Assembly (NCBI RefSeq): GCF_026745355.1
Contig: NC_079205.1
Span: 5,295,832 to 5,359,831, forward strand
Direction of reading: 5' to 3'
Length of the DNA stretch: 64,000 nucleotides
DNA from: Beta vulgaris subsp. vulgaris
Taxonomy: Eukaryota > Streptophyta > Magnoliopsida > Caryophyllales > Amaranthaceae
A program made the position numbers and the translations under genes. The notes beneath the pieces are model-generated. The model searched no databases and had not been told where the DNA came from. It was given only the letters and a program-made list of their open reading frames with translations. Positions 1-11,167 of this stretch are shown in pieces (position 1 is the first letter of the stretch; each line of letters begins with the position of its first letter).

Positions 1-966
1 AAATTGAATCCACACATGTTAATCCCACCCAAATTAATGGTTAAAATACTACCTATTTCTCTCCCTGTTAGTTGTGAGTTGTGATCAACTCCTTGGATCT
101 CACATCCACTTTATTATTTTGTCGTAATTTTTTCCTCTTCATTATTTTACTCTGACATAAACACAAAATCAAAACCTTGAAATTCTCAATCTTTTAGCAA
201 AATCAATGAAGAGAGCTTCATCAATGACTACTATCCTCTTTTCCCCCTTTTTAAGAGCAACTACAATGGCAAGCTACAACCACTTATAACTTTGTTTGCC
301 ACCAGGGCCGGATCTACTAAGTAACAAGGGGTAGCATATGCTACCCCTAAAAAAATTAAAAAAAAACTGGCTGGAAGAAAAAAGAATAATAAAGTAATAT
401 ATACAAAATCTAAAAATATGTTACTGAAGAAATGTAGTTGCTGCAGACATGTATTTCAACATTTTTTGGGGCGATTTTAAGTACTTTTGAAGTTCAGTTT
501 TTTTTTTCTTTGTCGGGGTTTGGTTGGGGTTGGGCTTTGGTTGTTTTGGTTTTGTTGAATCTAGAATTCTTATAATTAGCTGCATTATGTACGATGTACA
601 CAGAATTATGTACGGTGTACCTGTATCACATTTAGGACCAAATCCAATAGTGCGATTAGTAGGACGATTACGGAAAGCTTGTAATTGAAGACTGAAATTG
701 TTACCATTGTTTATAAACAATTTTAAATCATCTACAATTATTTAATCTGGCATGTTAGTCTTACGTAAACAAATATGCGGATATAAGCTAATTAGCTCTC
801 AGAGGCCACATCATACCTTTTTGCCTTAAATTGTTTTTTTTTCTTTCTGGAAAATGAACTTTTTTGTTGTTGTTATGTTGTATACATGTAGTCATGTGGC
901 ATGCGTGATGTGTCCTTACATCATCGGTTGAGTTAAAATTCCTTTTCCGAACTTCTATACAAGTTT
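1..966. other. AT-rich intergenic DNA, no gene seen
   Basis: No convincing coding sequence. It contains a perfect 20-bp palindrome at 328-347 (GGGGTAGCATATGCTACCCC). At 303 there is CAGGGCCGG, which resembles the end of a hAT element, but I found no matching opposite end. A short open frame on the minus strand (720-421) resembles nothing I recognise and is low complexity at its 3' part. Confidence 0.5.
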
Positions 967-969
967 ACC

Positions 970-1219
970 TCTTCTAAATAAGTGTAGCATTTGCATAGTG
1001 TTTACAATTCACAGTTTAAACTTTAATTAGTTTTGGTGATTTACATATTAGGAAAAATATAGTCATGTGGGATCTTGTTAGATATGTCTGAATGTGAATT
1101 TTTTTAATAACAACTTTTTATAATTTTTACTTATTGATAATTGAAGATATTAATGGTTAAAATAATGCATTGACAAACGTGAAAACAAGAAGTGTTGCAC
1201 TTATTTAGAAACGGGGAAG
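970..1219. mobile_element. MITE, degenerate copy
   Basis: The left end contains TTCTAAATAAGTGTAGCA and the right end, reverse-complemented, contains TTTCTAAATAAGTGCAAC, so the two are inverted repeats. The interior closely matches the MITE at 40,968-42,251, sharing for example GTCATGTGGGATCTTGTTAG and a stretch ending in AACGTGAAAACAAGAA. The short inverted repeats and AT-rich non-coding interior fit a Stowaway/Tourist-like MITE. No clean target duplication is visible. Confidence 0.6.
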
Positions 1220-2454
1220 TATTTAAGCTTTGATTATTTAGACGACGAACCCAACTTCGTTTTGGCTATGCTTCTTACGTTCTAAAATAAGTGAAATACT
1301 TATATTTTTAGATGATTACAAAAGGACTAGACAAGGAGTGGGTTTTATGTAAGATTAGGTTCGTAAATTATGTGGTAAGAAGTATGTCAATAAGATTTAA
1401 GTTGGTATCAAACTAAGCTTGGTCTAATATAGATAAGAGAGAACCTTTTAACTTCAAGGTTTTGGGAGTTCAATCCCTGCTATGAAGTATTTCGGAAAAA
1501 GCTATCACAATCCTATAGTTCTAGTAACATTTGCTTTTATCATTTGAAAAAATGTATCATAATGGACCTTATTAAGGAGATATATAATCCTCCCCTATAA
1601 GAATTAACTTGCAATTTGCAAAGGCAATTAACTAACCACAAAATCGAATTTTCTTTTATTATGGAATTTCCTCTAAAACAATCATATCATATAGAAACAA
1701 AATTCCCTTTCTTCAGAAACAAAAGAATAAGTTTTAGCCATCATAATTCATAATTCATAATTCATAATTCATAATTCATGAACATTAAAAAATGGAACGA
1801 AAGGGTACCACTTGAAAGTAGACCTTCGAGAAAAGCAAAGTCAAATGGGTTGAAAGTCATGAAAGGAAATTCCAAATTGCACCAATCCATATACACTATT
1901 CATGCCGGGGAATATAAGCATATAAGGGGTATATTCTGTAAATTAATTACTTACTACTAATCATTTAGATTTGGAGGTGACCCAACTTTTAATCAAAACA
2001 TCGCCCAAAATTTCATACTACATATTTATTCGCTTATTTTGGCTGGAAGAATGACAATCATTTCCCATTTCCCATTTTAAGGGGTATATAAGGGGTAGTA
2101 TTTCTTATTTAAGCCATATATGTAACAAATGTGCAAAAAAATGTATTTTAGAATTGGAATCACATAATTCTAGGTGGTACAGGGTCATAACTCATTAATC
2201 AATTGTTTGGTAAAATAGCGCGACTTGCGTGTGACCGGCCACACGCGAAATTACATGTGTGGTCGTGCGCAACACGCTGTCAGCCCGTCAGCTCATTTTC
2301 AAATGGTCATATCTCACTCGTTTCTCATCGGAATTGAGCTTTTGACCAAGCGTAGCTATTGAGCCAAAATTTCATCTCCAACTTGAATCTTCCCAAAATA
2401 TTAAATGTGGTGTTAAATAGGACATTTTGAAGTTGACCCTCATGCACAAACACT
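1220..2454. other. Intergenic DNA with a heptamer microsatellite
   Basis: No gene is supported. A heptanucleotide repeat of unit TAATTCA runs about five times at 1,742-1,778. The stretch 2,215-2,290 is unusually GC-rich for this window and contains short inverted runs of CGCG/CACACG. It may be debris of a retroelement, but I cannot assign it. Confidence 0.4.
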
Positions 2455-2574
2455 TATAAACAAATGGAGTTACTTTATGAACAAATGGAGTTACTTGTAT
2501 GGGTATATGGTTAGTTTTAACAATAAAAGGATGTCACTCCTATAAAGAAATGTAGTTACTCTTATAAACAAATG
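2455..2574. repeat. Minisatellite, left part
   Basis: Degenerate tandem units of the form AAACAAATGGAGTTACTT. The array resumes at 4,877, so the LINE between them was inserted into the array. Confidence 0.65.
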
Positions 2575-4876
2575 TTTTTTTTTTTTGATCCAAAAGAAGT
2601 AGTACAAAACCACCGATAAGAAAATAAAAAACACCTAAGTAACTAAACCCACAACTGACAGAAAGAAAAATAAACCAAAGCAAAAAACAAAACCTAAACA
2701 CCAACTAATTTAAGGAGGTAGCAGACGAGGAACAGAAACTCCTCGAAGGTCCTCATTGATGATGGAGCGAAGCCCCGACGGTGCCACTGAGTGGGAAATG
2801 ACAGGGAGGAGCTGGGACACTCCATGATTGGCAAGCCAATCCGCCGCTCGATTGCCTTCTCTATAGACATGAATGATCTTGACTTCCCAATCTTCTTGAT
2901 TAATCAAATGGATACATTGGTTGAGCATATGAGTGCATTCATTACGACCAGCCGCATTATGCGTAATCATTTGAACACACGCCAAATTATCTAACTGGAT
3001 CACTAGCTTGTTAATTTGAAGATCACGGGCCAGCTCCAGCCCCTTCAATAAGGCCATAACCTCAGCTTTAAAAGAAGTGCAGCTTCCAAAATTCAGTGAG
3101 AGTGCCGAAATCCAACCTCCACAATGGTCACGTAAAATAGCTCCACCACCCGCAGGCCCCGGGTTCCCCTTCGCTGCTCCATCCGAGTTAAGAACATACC
3201 AATCCATGGGAGGATGCTGCCAGACCACTCCCACCTCCTCCCTGCTTCCTATAGCTCGTGGTTTCCTAAACAAGGACAGTCTCCTATCCATGGCGCGACG
3301 GGCTTCATTATATCTCACCTGAATGAAGCCTCCAATGTCGTGAGGAACTTCCTGACTGCGGCCAAAGACAATACTATTTCTCCATTTCCAGATCCACCAC
3401 AATGCAATACAATAAAGAGTTTCCCAGATAAGAAAGCCATCATCATTATTTTGTTGAAGATTTGTCATCAACCACCGCTTAAGAGGCAATCTGTAAAACT
3501 CATTCGAATCCGCAGGCCCTCCGAGCTTCGACCATACCATTCGGGCGATAGGGCAGTCACGAAGTATGTGTAGAGTTGTTTCCTCACCCGCCCCACAAAC
3601 ATAACATTTTGGATCCTCCACCAGTTTACACTTAAAGCGCATGGAATTACACATAATACGCTCATGGCAAGCGGTCCACATGAAGGCACGCACCCGTTGT
3701 TGTATGGGAGCAGACCATATGAGATTCCAACAATTATCATCAATAGAGTCGCTAACATTCTTCATGAGACACAAGGCAGATTTGATGGTGAACTTCCCTT
3801 GCTTACCTTTTCGCCAGTATAATAAATCTCCATAATCCTCCGACTCCCGCAATTCATACGATTGGATGTTCTTAAGCACCTCCTGCGGTAGATAATCCGC
3901 GAACAAGTCCCACTTCCAGCCTTGTATGGGGTCCCACATCTCATTGACTGTAGCACCTAAGAGCTCATCCGGAATTGGCTGCGTAGCAAGCGACGACAAG
4001 GCTGCCAGAGTCGGCCCAATTATGATCCCAAAAGAGAGTGGTGGTGCCATTATAAACAGCCACTTGTGTCCCTTCACAAAGAAGTTTAACATTATCCGTG
4101 ATTCCCCGCCACACATTGGACATTCCGGGTTTGGGAGCAAACATATCAATATCACATCTGCCACTACAGTATTTATCGCGAAGCACACGTGCCCAAAGAG
4201 CATTCGGTTCAGCTAGGATGCGCCACCCAAGTTTTGTTAAGAAGGCAGCGTTAGCTTGCCTAGCTGAAGGTATAGATAGCCTCCCTTGTTCCTGTGGTTT
4301 TTGAAGAGTTTCCCACGCAATAAGATGCATTGCGCGCTTTTCCTCGGTACCCCCCCAGATGAACTTACGCACTTTTTTATCAACGTCATCACACACTGTG
4401 CGTGGGAGTTTCGCTGATTGCATAGAATAGTTAGCCATGGTTGTGAGTGTAGATTTTGCTAACGTAATGCGTCCTGCAAGTGACAAGTACCTTGTTTTCC
4501 ATCCTCCAAGCTTTCTGTCAATCTTTTCACAGATATGACCAAATGTTTCCCTTGTGACCCTACTTGTGATAGTAGGCATACCAAGGTACATCCCCAGATC
4601 CATCGTTGGCTCAATATGAAGCTCTTCACTAATAGAAGTTGCCAACTGCTCATTCACGTTTTTGGAAAAATAAACCCGAGATTTTGGTAAACTAACTTTT
4701 TGCCCTGAAGCCTTGCAAAAACGCTGCAGACAGTCATGTATGACAAAGGCTTGCTACACACTTGCTTCCGCAAATAAAACAATGTCATCCGCAAAAAATA
4801 AATTGGAAAGCATGGGACCATTCCGACTAGCGTAGATCGGTTTCCATTTTTGAGCGACTATGGCCTCTTCAATGAG
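2575..4876 (-). mobile_element. 5'-truncated LINE (L1 type) with target-site duplication
   Basis: On the minus strand this reads as the 3' part of a LINE. It ends in a poly(A) tail, seen as a run of T at 2,575-2,586 on the plus strand. Both sides carry a 20-bp direct repeat, at 2,555-2,574 and 4,877-4,896, with one mismatch (GTTACTCTTATAAACAAATG against GTTACTTTTATAAACAAATG). This is the expected target-site duplication, although the target is itself a tandem repeat, so part of the match could be older. The element is about 2.3 kb against about 6 kb for a full plant L1 element. It lacks ORF1, the endonuclease and the front of the reverse transcriptase, which is typical 5' truncation. Confidence 0.85.
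2710..4876 (-). pseudogene. LINE ORF2 remnant: RT end, zf-RVT, RNase H
   Basis: Reading the minus strand, the first recognisable block (~4,876-4,660) holds the reverse transcriptase motif FADDIVLFAE, with an in-frame stop soon after it. Then comes an open block (4,657-~3,990) with the usual LINE stretch GMYLGMPTI...GWKTRYLSLAGRI and SNVWRGI. A frameshift near 3,990 moves the reading to the frame 4,203-2,710. That frame contains a zinc-binding zf-RVT segment (CYVCGAGEETTLHILRDCP) and a C-terminal RNase H domain (NSDGAAKGNPGPAGGGAILR, then FKAEVMALLKGLELA, then HVYREGNRAADWLA). The aspartate, glutamate and aspartate positions of RNase H are recognisable. The stop, the frameshift and the missing 5' part mean this copy cannot make a full ORF2 protein. 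Confidence 0.85.
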
Positions 4877-5110
4877 GTTACTTTTATAAACAAATGTGGT
4901 TACTTTTTTGAACCTTTGAGGTTACTCGTATGATTAAATGAGGTTACTTGTATGATTTATTGAAGTTACTTGTATAAATAAATGAGGTTACTAGTTTGAA
5001 TTAATTGGATTACTCATAAGATTAAATGAGGTTACTCATAAATTAAATGGAGTTACTCATATGACAAAAATGGAGTTACTCATATAATAAAATGGGTTTA
5101 CTCATCTATC
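4877..5110. repeat. Minisatellite, right part
   Basis: About ten degenerate direct units around AAATGAGGTTACTCATA and AAATGGAGTTACTCATA, roughly 20-25 bp each. It continues the array at 2,455-2,574. Confidence 0.7.
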
Positions 5111-6010
5111 TTCCTCACAATTGTTCACAAAAGTAATTCTAGGTGGTACATCGTCATGGGAAAAGAACAAGTTCTCTTTGGAGAATTGAGATCTCCTTGA
5201 TCATCCTCCTTTTGATAACAAAGAGGAAGAAGAGAAGTTGGAAGTTTCATCCATCTTACCATAATTCGTCCTACTAACAATACATTATTGATTATACTCC
5301 CTCCGTCTCTAAATAGAATGCTCATTTTTTCAATTTCCAACACATCTTTTCTCTAAATTTGACAATGGCTCCTCAAAACATTATCATGTCGCAACCACAG
5401 GGAGGTGGTGTGAGCTGTAACCACCACAAAGAGCAGTTGTCATTGACCTCCCTAAATCAGTCTGTGACATGCATGTAGCCATGTAGGGATCAGGGAGAAG
5501 TAAAGAAGGAAAATGCAGAGATTATTGGTACTGCAAAGAAACTAGACATCTACCAAGACTTCAAATATATTCGGAGTAACGGCCTATAGAAATACAGGCA
5601 CGACATGGTCTTCCTTCATATCTTAATATATGACCTACTTCTCTCATAAAACTCTCACATAAAAGGGAGAAGTGTGTCACTTATTTAGATATGAAAGTTA
5701 GTAGTATTATGCGATAAAGATTCAAATGCTATATAATTGAGAAGTGTAACGTAAGGCCTATGCATATCAATTCCTGCTACAAGCAAAGATTGGAATTTTG
5801 TTTCTAAAGCAAAGATCTTAGGCTACTTCGTCCATTTTACAACCATAAGTTAAAATCCTATAATAAGAACCATTATAATTAGCAGAAAATATGCGAAACT
5901 AAGGTTCACCTGCACTTGGATGCAGAACCTCAAAACATGGGACCAATAAACCACGTGTTTGATTACCATGTTAAGCTGCTGGTGACAACAACATAAACCA
6001 ATTAACAATA
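5111..6010. other. Intergenic DNA, fragment of a Stowaway-like MITE
   Basis: No gene. The sequence ACTCCCTCCGTCTCTAAATA at 5,296-5,315 is a typical MITE terminus. Around 5,635-5,720 there is a short inverted arrangement containing GAGAAGTGTGTCACTTATTT. I could not pair the two ends with certainty. Confidence 0.4.
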
Positions 6011-7540
6011 CTAGTATCTCTTTACTTCAATTAAACACTCGTTGGTGGCTAATCTTCCTATTCTGCACAACTTCATTAGTCCTCGATACTCTTTCTTTGA
6101 TCTGACGTTACAGTACACAATCAGCTTCATTAACACCTTCCCAGTCCCGAGTAGATACTTAATTATCCTCAGTTCTTCGTCGATCCCTCTAAATAACCCT
6201 ATGGTAATAGTCTTGAGATGAGAGGAAAGACAAGAAGGTGATATTTGCAATTTGCTCCAGAAGTTTATGTCACAAAATTCATCATCACTTTCTGAAAACA
6301 CGATTCCCTGTAAATGAACAAGACAGAAATAAGAAAGACGAAGCAGATTCTAAAGGATAAGAGCAGTTAATATTGTTAGTTGCAATTTATAGAAGCTATC
6401 CACTAACCTCAGGGAAGACAAGATTCTCAAGAATGGGCGAGCTGTGCAGTAACTTAGGCAAGTCTTCCTCCCAGTAAGTATATCTATCCAATCCAAGTTC
6501 TAAGCAAGACAAGTTATTGAAGGTTGGCAGCTTATTTTGGCCCCGCAATAGAGCCTCCACCCAACAAAGAAGATGAGATAAGAATCTGACATTAACCACA
6601 AATTGAACAAAAGAATGTAGGGGCATGAGTTAAAGAGTTACGTGTAGACATGTACCAGTGAGGCACAGATGATTGGCACTAGAGACTCCATTTATGAGAC
6701 CTGAAACTGAATCGAATTTCTCAGATGAGTTTTTCATGTCCAATACAATGTCAATAAGAGCTTCCTCGAGAGAGTTCATATTCTTTAAGCAGTATTGTAC
6801 TGCCAGGAAATCCACATAATTTAGGAATAGCAAACTGGGAAGATCAAGCTCTACAGTAGATCTGTGATAGTATGGTATCCCATCGCTGAAATTGATAGTC
6901 AAACGTCTTAGATTCGGAGAAGAAATATTAACATCTTCCCAGTCACTTCCAAGGAACAATTCCTCGAGCATAGGACAGCCAAAAATGAGGTTGTTGAGAG
7001 AGCATTCTTCAGTAAATATAACAGACTGAAGTTGTAGGAATTCTAGACGTGGCAGCAAGAGAGTACAGGAAACTCCATTTCCGATCTTGCATGCAACTTT
7101 AGTACCACCAGTGTCTCACAAACAAAAAGTGATACTGGTAGCATGCTAAACTCAGACTCCCATGTGATGATATCAAGCTCCGTAACTCCATGAAGTAATG
7201 CAAACTCAATCCATGTCTTAACATTTGAGCAGTTACAACCAGGATTAGTTTTGAGGCGAAATTTGGTGATGTGTGTGGGCTTGCTGAGCATCAAAACTCT
7301 ATCCACAAAATCCTTGAAAGTGCTCGAACTTCTACTATCAAACGTGAATGTCTCCTCAAGGTCGAAGTTGGTTATTAGAGTGAAAAGATACTTCCATCTG
7401 CGTGATAGAATACTATTAGAAAGTATATGTGCAAGTATTGTATCTGGTAAATGACTGATTCTGTCAATTCCTTCACATATTTGACTTCCTTCAAGTTCTC
7501 ATGGCAGTTCGTGCTTGAATTCATGGCCTGTATCCATGGA
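6011..7540 (-). pseudogene. F-box/LRR-FBD protein gene, probably broken
   Basis: Plant F-box/FBD/LRR proteins are substrate adaptors of SCF ubiquitin ligases. On the minus strand the order is right for the family. An F-box start (GIDRISHLPDTILAHILS, ~7,480-7,425) runs into SILSRRWKYLFTL. Leucine-rich segments follow (CPMLEELFLGSDWEDVNISS; SPNLRRLTI). A final FBD-like exon (6,307-6,011) contains LKTITIGLFRGIDEELRIIK and ends at a stop. A clean intron lies at 6,407-6,308 (GAG|GTTAGT ... TTTACAG|GG, phase 0). Defects: the F-box lacks about ten residues between ILS and SILSRRWK. The only plausible ATG (7,524) is out of frame with the F-box. A one-base frameshift lies near 7,050-7,060. There is an in-frame stop at 6,632-6,630 unless an intron I could not define removes it. 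No intact F-box protein is encoded unless the gene model is more complex than I can see. Confidence 0.7.
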
Positions 7541-7849
7541 AAAAAAGAGTGATATGAAAAATAACGGCAAAAAGCACATCAATACAATTTACTGCAGAAT
7601 GCTACTTTGATGACAGGGAAAAATATATCAACATCCAACAGATACTCATGATGGAGTCAGCTAACTCATGGCTGACAAAGTCCATCAAATACAGCTTTTG
7701 ATATTTAACTTTTCTCGTCTTTATTTAGCAGTATATACTATAATCTTTACTATAGAAGGATGACTTTGTGGTAGAAGTTATAAACAAACAAAGTTCTTCT
7801 ATATACGATATTAAAGCATCTATTGTGTAAGTAGATCACATTCTAGTAA
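7541..7849. other. Upstream region of the F-box pseudogene
   Basis: AT-rich with no coding signal. It could include the promoter of the F-box gene, but no clear TATA box or initiator can be singled out. Confidence 0.35.
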
Positions 7850-8100
7850 AATATAGAACCCTTTGAACAACATACAATGAAGCTACTTTTCTCTCTGCAA
7901 AACATGTATGAAGCCGTGATCAAACTATCTAATCAAACCATATGCTTTATCAGTTGCACAGAGTCATCTTTCATATGAGTAGTATTGTGTAGGATGCCAT
8001 GTTTAGTTGTTTACTTTTGCTCCAAATTTGATTTCTACTACACTAGCTACAAAATGGAATAATTTTCATCTTTCACCTGACACAGAAACACAACATTGTA
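7850..8100. repeat. Local direct duplication, copy 1
   Basis: This segment is similar to 8,880-9,165 in the same orientation. Shared anchors are CTGCAAAACATGTATG against CTACAAAACATGTACG, ACTATCTAATCAAA in both, and TTTTGCTCCAAATTTGATTT against TTTGCTCCATATTTGATTT. Indels separate the two copies. Confidence 0.6.
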
Positions 8101-8129
8101 TCAGCTTGAATATAGTCAAAATAGTCAAG

Positions 8130-8720
8130 TATCAGAGTTCCCTACAAACAGGAAAAAGGCTCCTCAAAATATACAGGACACTACAGTTTATATCTGAAAT
8201 TCTGCATTCCTTAACCAAAACCATCTGCAAGACGATTCTCGTCCCTTTTAAATGTTCAAATTGTAAAATGTCCTCACAATGTAAAAAATCAGTTGCCTTT
8301 TTACACGCAGAGACAATGACAATCCATTGAAATTGCCTCATTCGACTCAAATCCAAGCCCTCTTTTATAGCCAGAACCTCTCCTAAGATAACATTGGAGG
8401 CATACTTTATTCAGTCTACCCACCCAATGTCTTGTGAGTTTCTCCATGCTCTCGCCAAACCCGTGGGGAAACTTTTAGTTACATATGAGGAATCAACATT
8501 TTTATTGCACCCCATTAGGAGGAGGGGGGCAAGCACAACAGCCTGAATTTGACATCCTGGAAGCCAAGATGCATGATTGGGTCAAATGAAACTCCCAGGC
8601 ATTGAAGGTCACTAGCTTGATGATATGACTGGGATTATCAAGGGGTTCGCCTTTCATGGTAAATTGGTTTCGGTTCTTCCAAATTTCAGATCGAACAAAA
8701 GAGAAACCACTTTCCAGGGC
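8130..8720 (-). pseudogene. RNase H-like (RVT_3) and zf-RVT remnant
   Basis: On the minus strand, in several frames, the order of a LINE-derived tail is visible. SEIWKNRNQFTMKGEPLDN (~8,695-8,640) matches the end of a zf-RVT segment. KINVDSSYV follows at the expected start of the RNase H-like fold, then EVLAIKEGLDLSRMRQFQ (~8,385-8,330), the conserved helix carrying the catalytic glutamate. Frame changes and stops interrupt it. It is a dead fragment of either a LINE or a plant RVT_3 gene; I cannot tell which. Confidence 0.55.
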
Positions 8721-8879
8721 AGACCAAACGCATAGGACATATGTAGAAGGATTTTAAGGATTCAATCATGAAGATTACCCATTAACAAGAGGCTTGGGGT
8801 AGGTAAAGAATCTTCTGATACAATAAGGAACTCGACGATCTAATGAGATGACATTCCCGATATAATTTAAAAGCATTCT

Positions 8880-9165
8880 GTTGTACAATACATAATAGAA
8901 CTGCTTTTCCCTCTACAAAACATGTACGCATTAAAGTATTAAACTATAGTTGATCGAACTTTTCACTCACTGGATAGAAAATACTATAACTATCTAATCA
9001 AATGAAATGCTTCTCTATTCGCACCGAATCATCTTTTATATGCGTACTTTTGCGTAGTATGTCATGCTTACATTTGCTCCATATTTGATTTTGCACACAT
9101 ATCATCATATACTAGCTACAAACTAACACTAAAATAGTAATCACCTTCCACCTAACATAAAAAAG
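8880..9165. repeat. Local direct duplication, copy 2
   Basis: Partner of 7,850-8,100. The two copies flank the RNase H-like remnant at 8,130-8,720. Confidence 0.6.
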
Positions 9166-9778
9166 AACACTTACTTTTTATCTTACACTAAACAGAGGAA
9201 AGCGTTTAAAGTTCTAGCAGAGGAACCAAATAGGTAATATCTCATGCTCAAAGTAATATGACTACTTCCTAGGGGGGATGCAACACATTCAAACCCAACT
9301 ATCAGTAGTTTGTTGGCTTGCTTAACCTTAATTTTACAATGCAAGTATGCAACTATACATGTATACCATCAAAACTTCAATGTATACGAAGAACATGTCT
9401 TCAGACCAATATATGTATTCATGAGTGATACTCCACTCGCCATAATACCTCCCAAATAGGGTTCATGAAAAGCCTAATTGTAAGTGAATGGAACATGAAA
9501 TAGCTATAATAGCACATTTGCACCCACATACAGGGAAAATGTGTCCGCAAGTTTTTACGATGAAAGTTTACACTTCTATAAAAGATAGGCCATAAGCATA
9601 TTTTCTTGGTCCACCTGTAGAATTCACTCCATGAAAACTTGTTCATTTTTCTCAAACACTAAGGAAAAAAAGACAGAATTCTAATATGCAAATACAATAA
9701 ATGATAAATGATAGAAATTTGAGGGCGCAGACGAAAATTCTAATGAAACTGAATAATATAACAAAATTATATTTTCAA
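9166..9778. other. Intergenic DNA, nothing recognised
   Basis: AT-rich sequence without a supported gene. The minus-strand open frame at 9,655-9,419 has no recognisable domain and looks like chance. Confidence 0.4.
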
Positions 9779-10018
9779 TGATTACATTAATTAGAATTGT
9801 ACAACTATTTATGCGAGAGCCTATATCTATCAATTATCTCTTTGATATAACCCTTGTTTCTACCTACCTAATATTTTGTGGAGCTCTCTTGATTAGCTCA
9901 TTGATTACATTAATCAGAATTGTACAACTATTTATGCGAGAGCCCATATCTCTCAATTATCTCTTTGGTACTCCATAACCCTTGTTTCTACCTCCCTAAT
10001 ATCTTTTGGAGCTCTCTT
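9779..10018. repeat. Tandem duplication of ~120 bp
   Basis: Two head-to-tail copies, 9,779-9,900 and 9,901-10,018. Both contain AGAATTGTACAACTATTTAT followed by GCGAGAGCC, and both end near GGAGCTCTCTTG. The copies differ by a few substitutions and a 5-base indel after TCTCTTTG. The plus-strand open frame across them is a by-product of the repeat. Confidence 0.85.
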
Positions 10019-10923
10019 GGCGCACACATATAACAGATTTATAGTTGTTGTATCCTAGTTTCTAGAATTCTCTACACTTGTCTAATATTACTTATTTCTA
10101 CATCACATATCTTGGATTTTTACAAGATTTTTCTAGGCTACATACACTATACTTTTCATTACACATCTAGATTTTTCTAAATTAACCTCTAATAAGTTCA
10201 GCAAAATTCGAGATAAGAACACACCCTAACTAACATATACCACATTCAGCAACTAATTTTGTACATTACACTTGAGAGTTGAAAGTCATGCCCTTCACGA
10301 CATAGTATATGTGTACTAAGGCAGCACAGCACTAAGCAAAGCACAATTACAGGATAATTTTAAGATTTGGACAAGATAAAGATTCTCAAGTTTATAACAA
10401 GTTTAATTGGAAAATTTCATGCATATGTAATGTAGCGCAAGCATGAAAACTTACAAAAATCGGAATTGAAGAATGGAAAACATCGATTAATGGGCAATCA
10501 AGAAAACAATTAATAGAAAGGATCAGAAACATTACTTAATCGCATAACTTGTTTTCTCCGGAGGCAGGTGAAGATGAAATCATGAAAACACTGTCATGTC
10601 ATCATGTGTGACTAGTGGATGACAATTCTCTCGCATGGCATCAGTCATCTCCTTTGTACATGATTGCAGGTTGCCCGCCCAATTCATTCTAGGTCTTGTG
10701 TATTGGGGTTGTATATCATTGTCTATTTGTAATACTAATTTATCTTAAAATGTCTACTTTTATTCTTGAATTTTCATTTCCATCCAATATCATCTTGTAC
10801 GTGGTAATAGGTAGTAATGAAAATTGCTTACCGTTAGAGACAAAAACACAAGTTTAGGAGTGAAATTGTCTAGCCACAGAAGTCTCCCCATGAAAATTTT
10901 AACAGTGCTTCCCTAATAACATT
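10019..10923. other. Intergenic DNA, nothing recognised
   Basis: AT-rich, no open frame of interest and no repeat structure that I can see before the Copia target site at 10,924. Confidence 0.4.
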
Positions 10924-10928
10924 ATTAT

Positions 10929-11077
10929 TGGATAATATTATATGTAAAGGATAATATTATATTGTAAAGGGTAAAATGATACTTTACTAGTCATAGGTCT
11001 GTAATATAAACACTATATATATTGAATGTCAGGTTAACCTATAATGGGTTAACACAATTATTTCCCACACTTGTACA
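10929..11077 (+). repeat. 5' LTR of Copia element 1
   Basis: 149 bp, TG...CA termini, containing AGTCATAGGTCTGTAATATA shared with the 3' LTR. The interior start at 11,078 is the primer binding site. Confidence 0.9.
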
Positions 11078-11167
11078 TGATATCACAGCTTAGGTTTTCC
11101 TAAACAAAAAGAAAAAAAAAACAACCTACCGTTTTTTTTTCCAAGTCACGATTTTTCTTCTCTCTTC

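Noticed and set aside
303..330. CAGGGCCGG as end of a hAT element
   Set aside because: No inverted partner and no 8-bp duplication were found in the first kilobases. The rest may lie outside the window.
1413..1500. GGGAGTTCAATCCCTGCTAT, resembling a tRNA T-arm or SINE B box
   Set aside because: No acceptor stem, D-arm or anticodon arm can be drawn around it, and no SINE-like tail follows.
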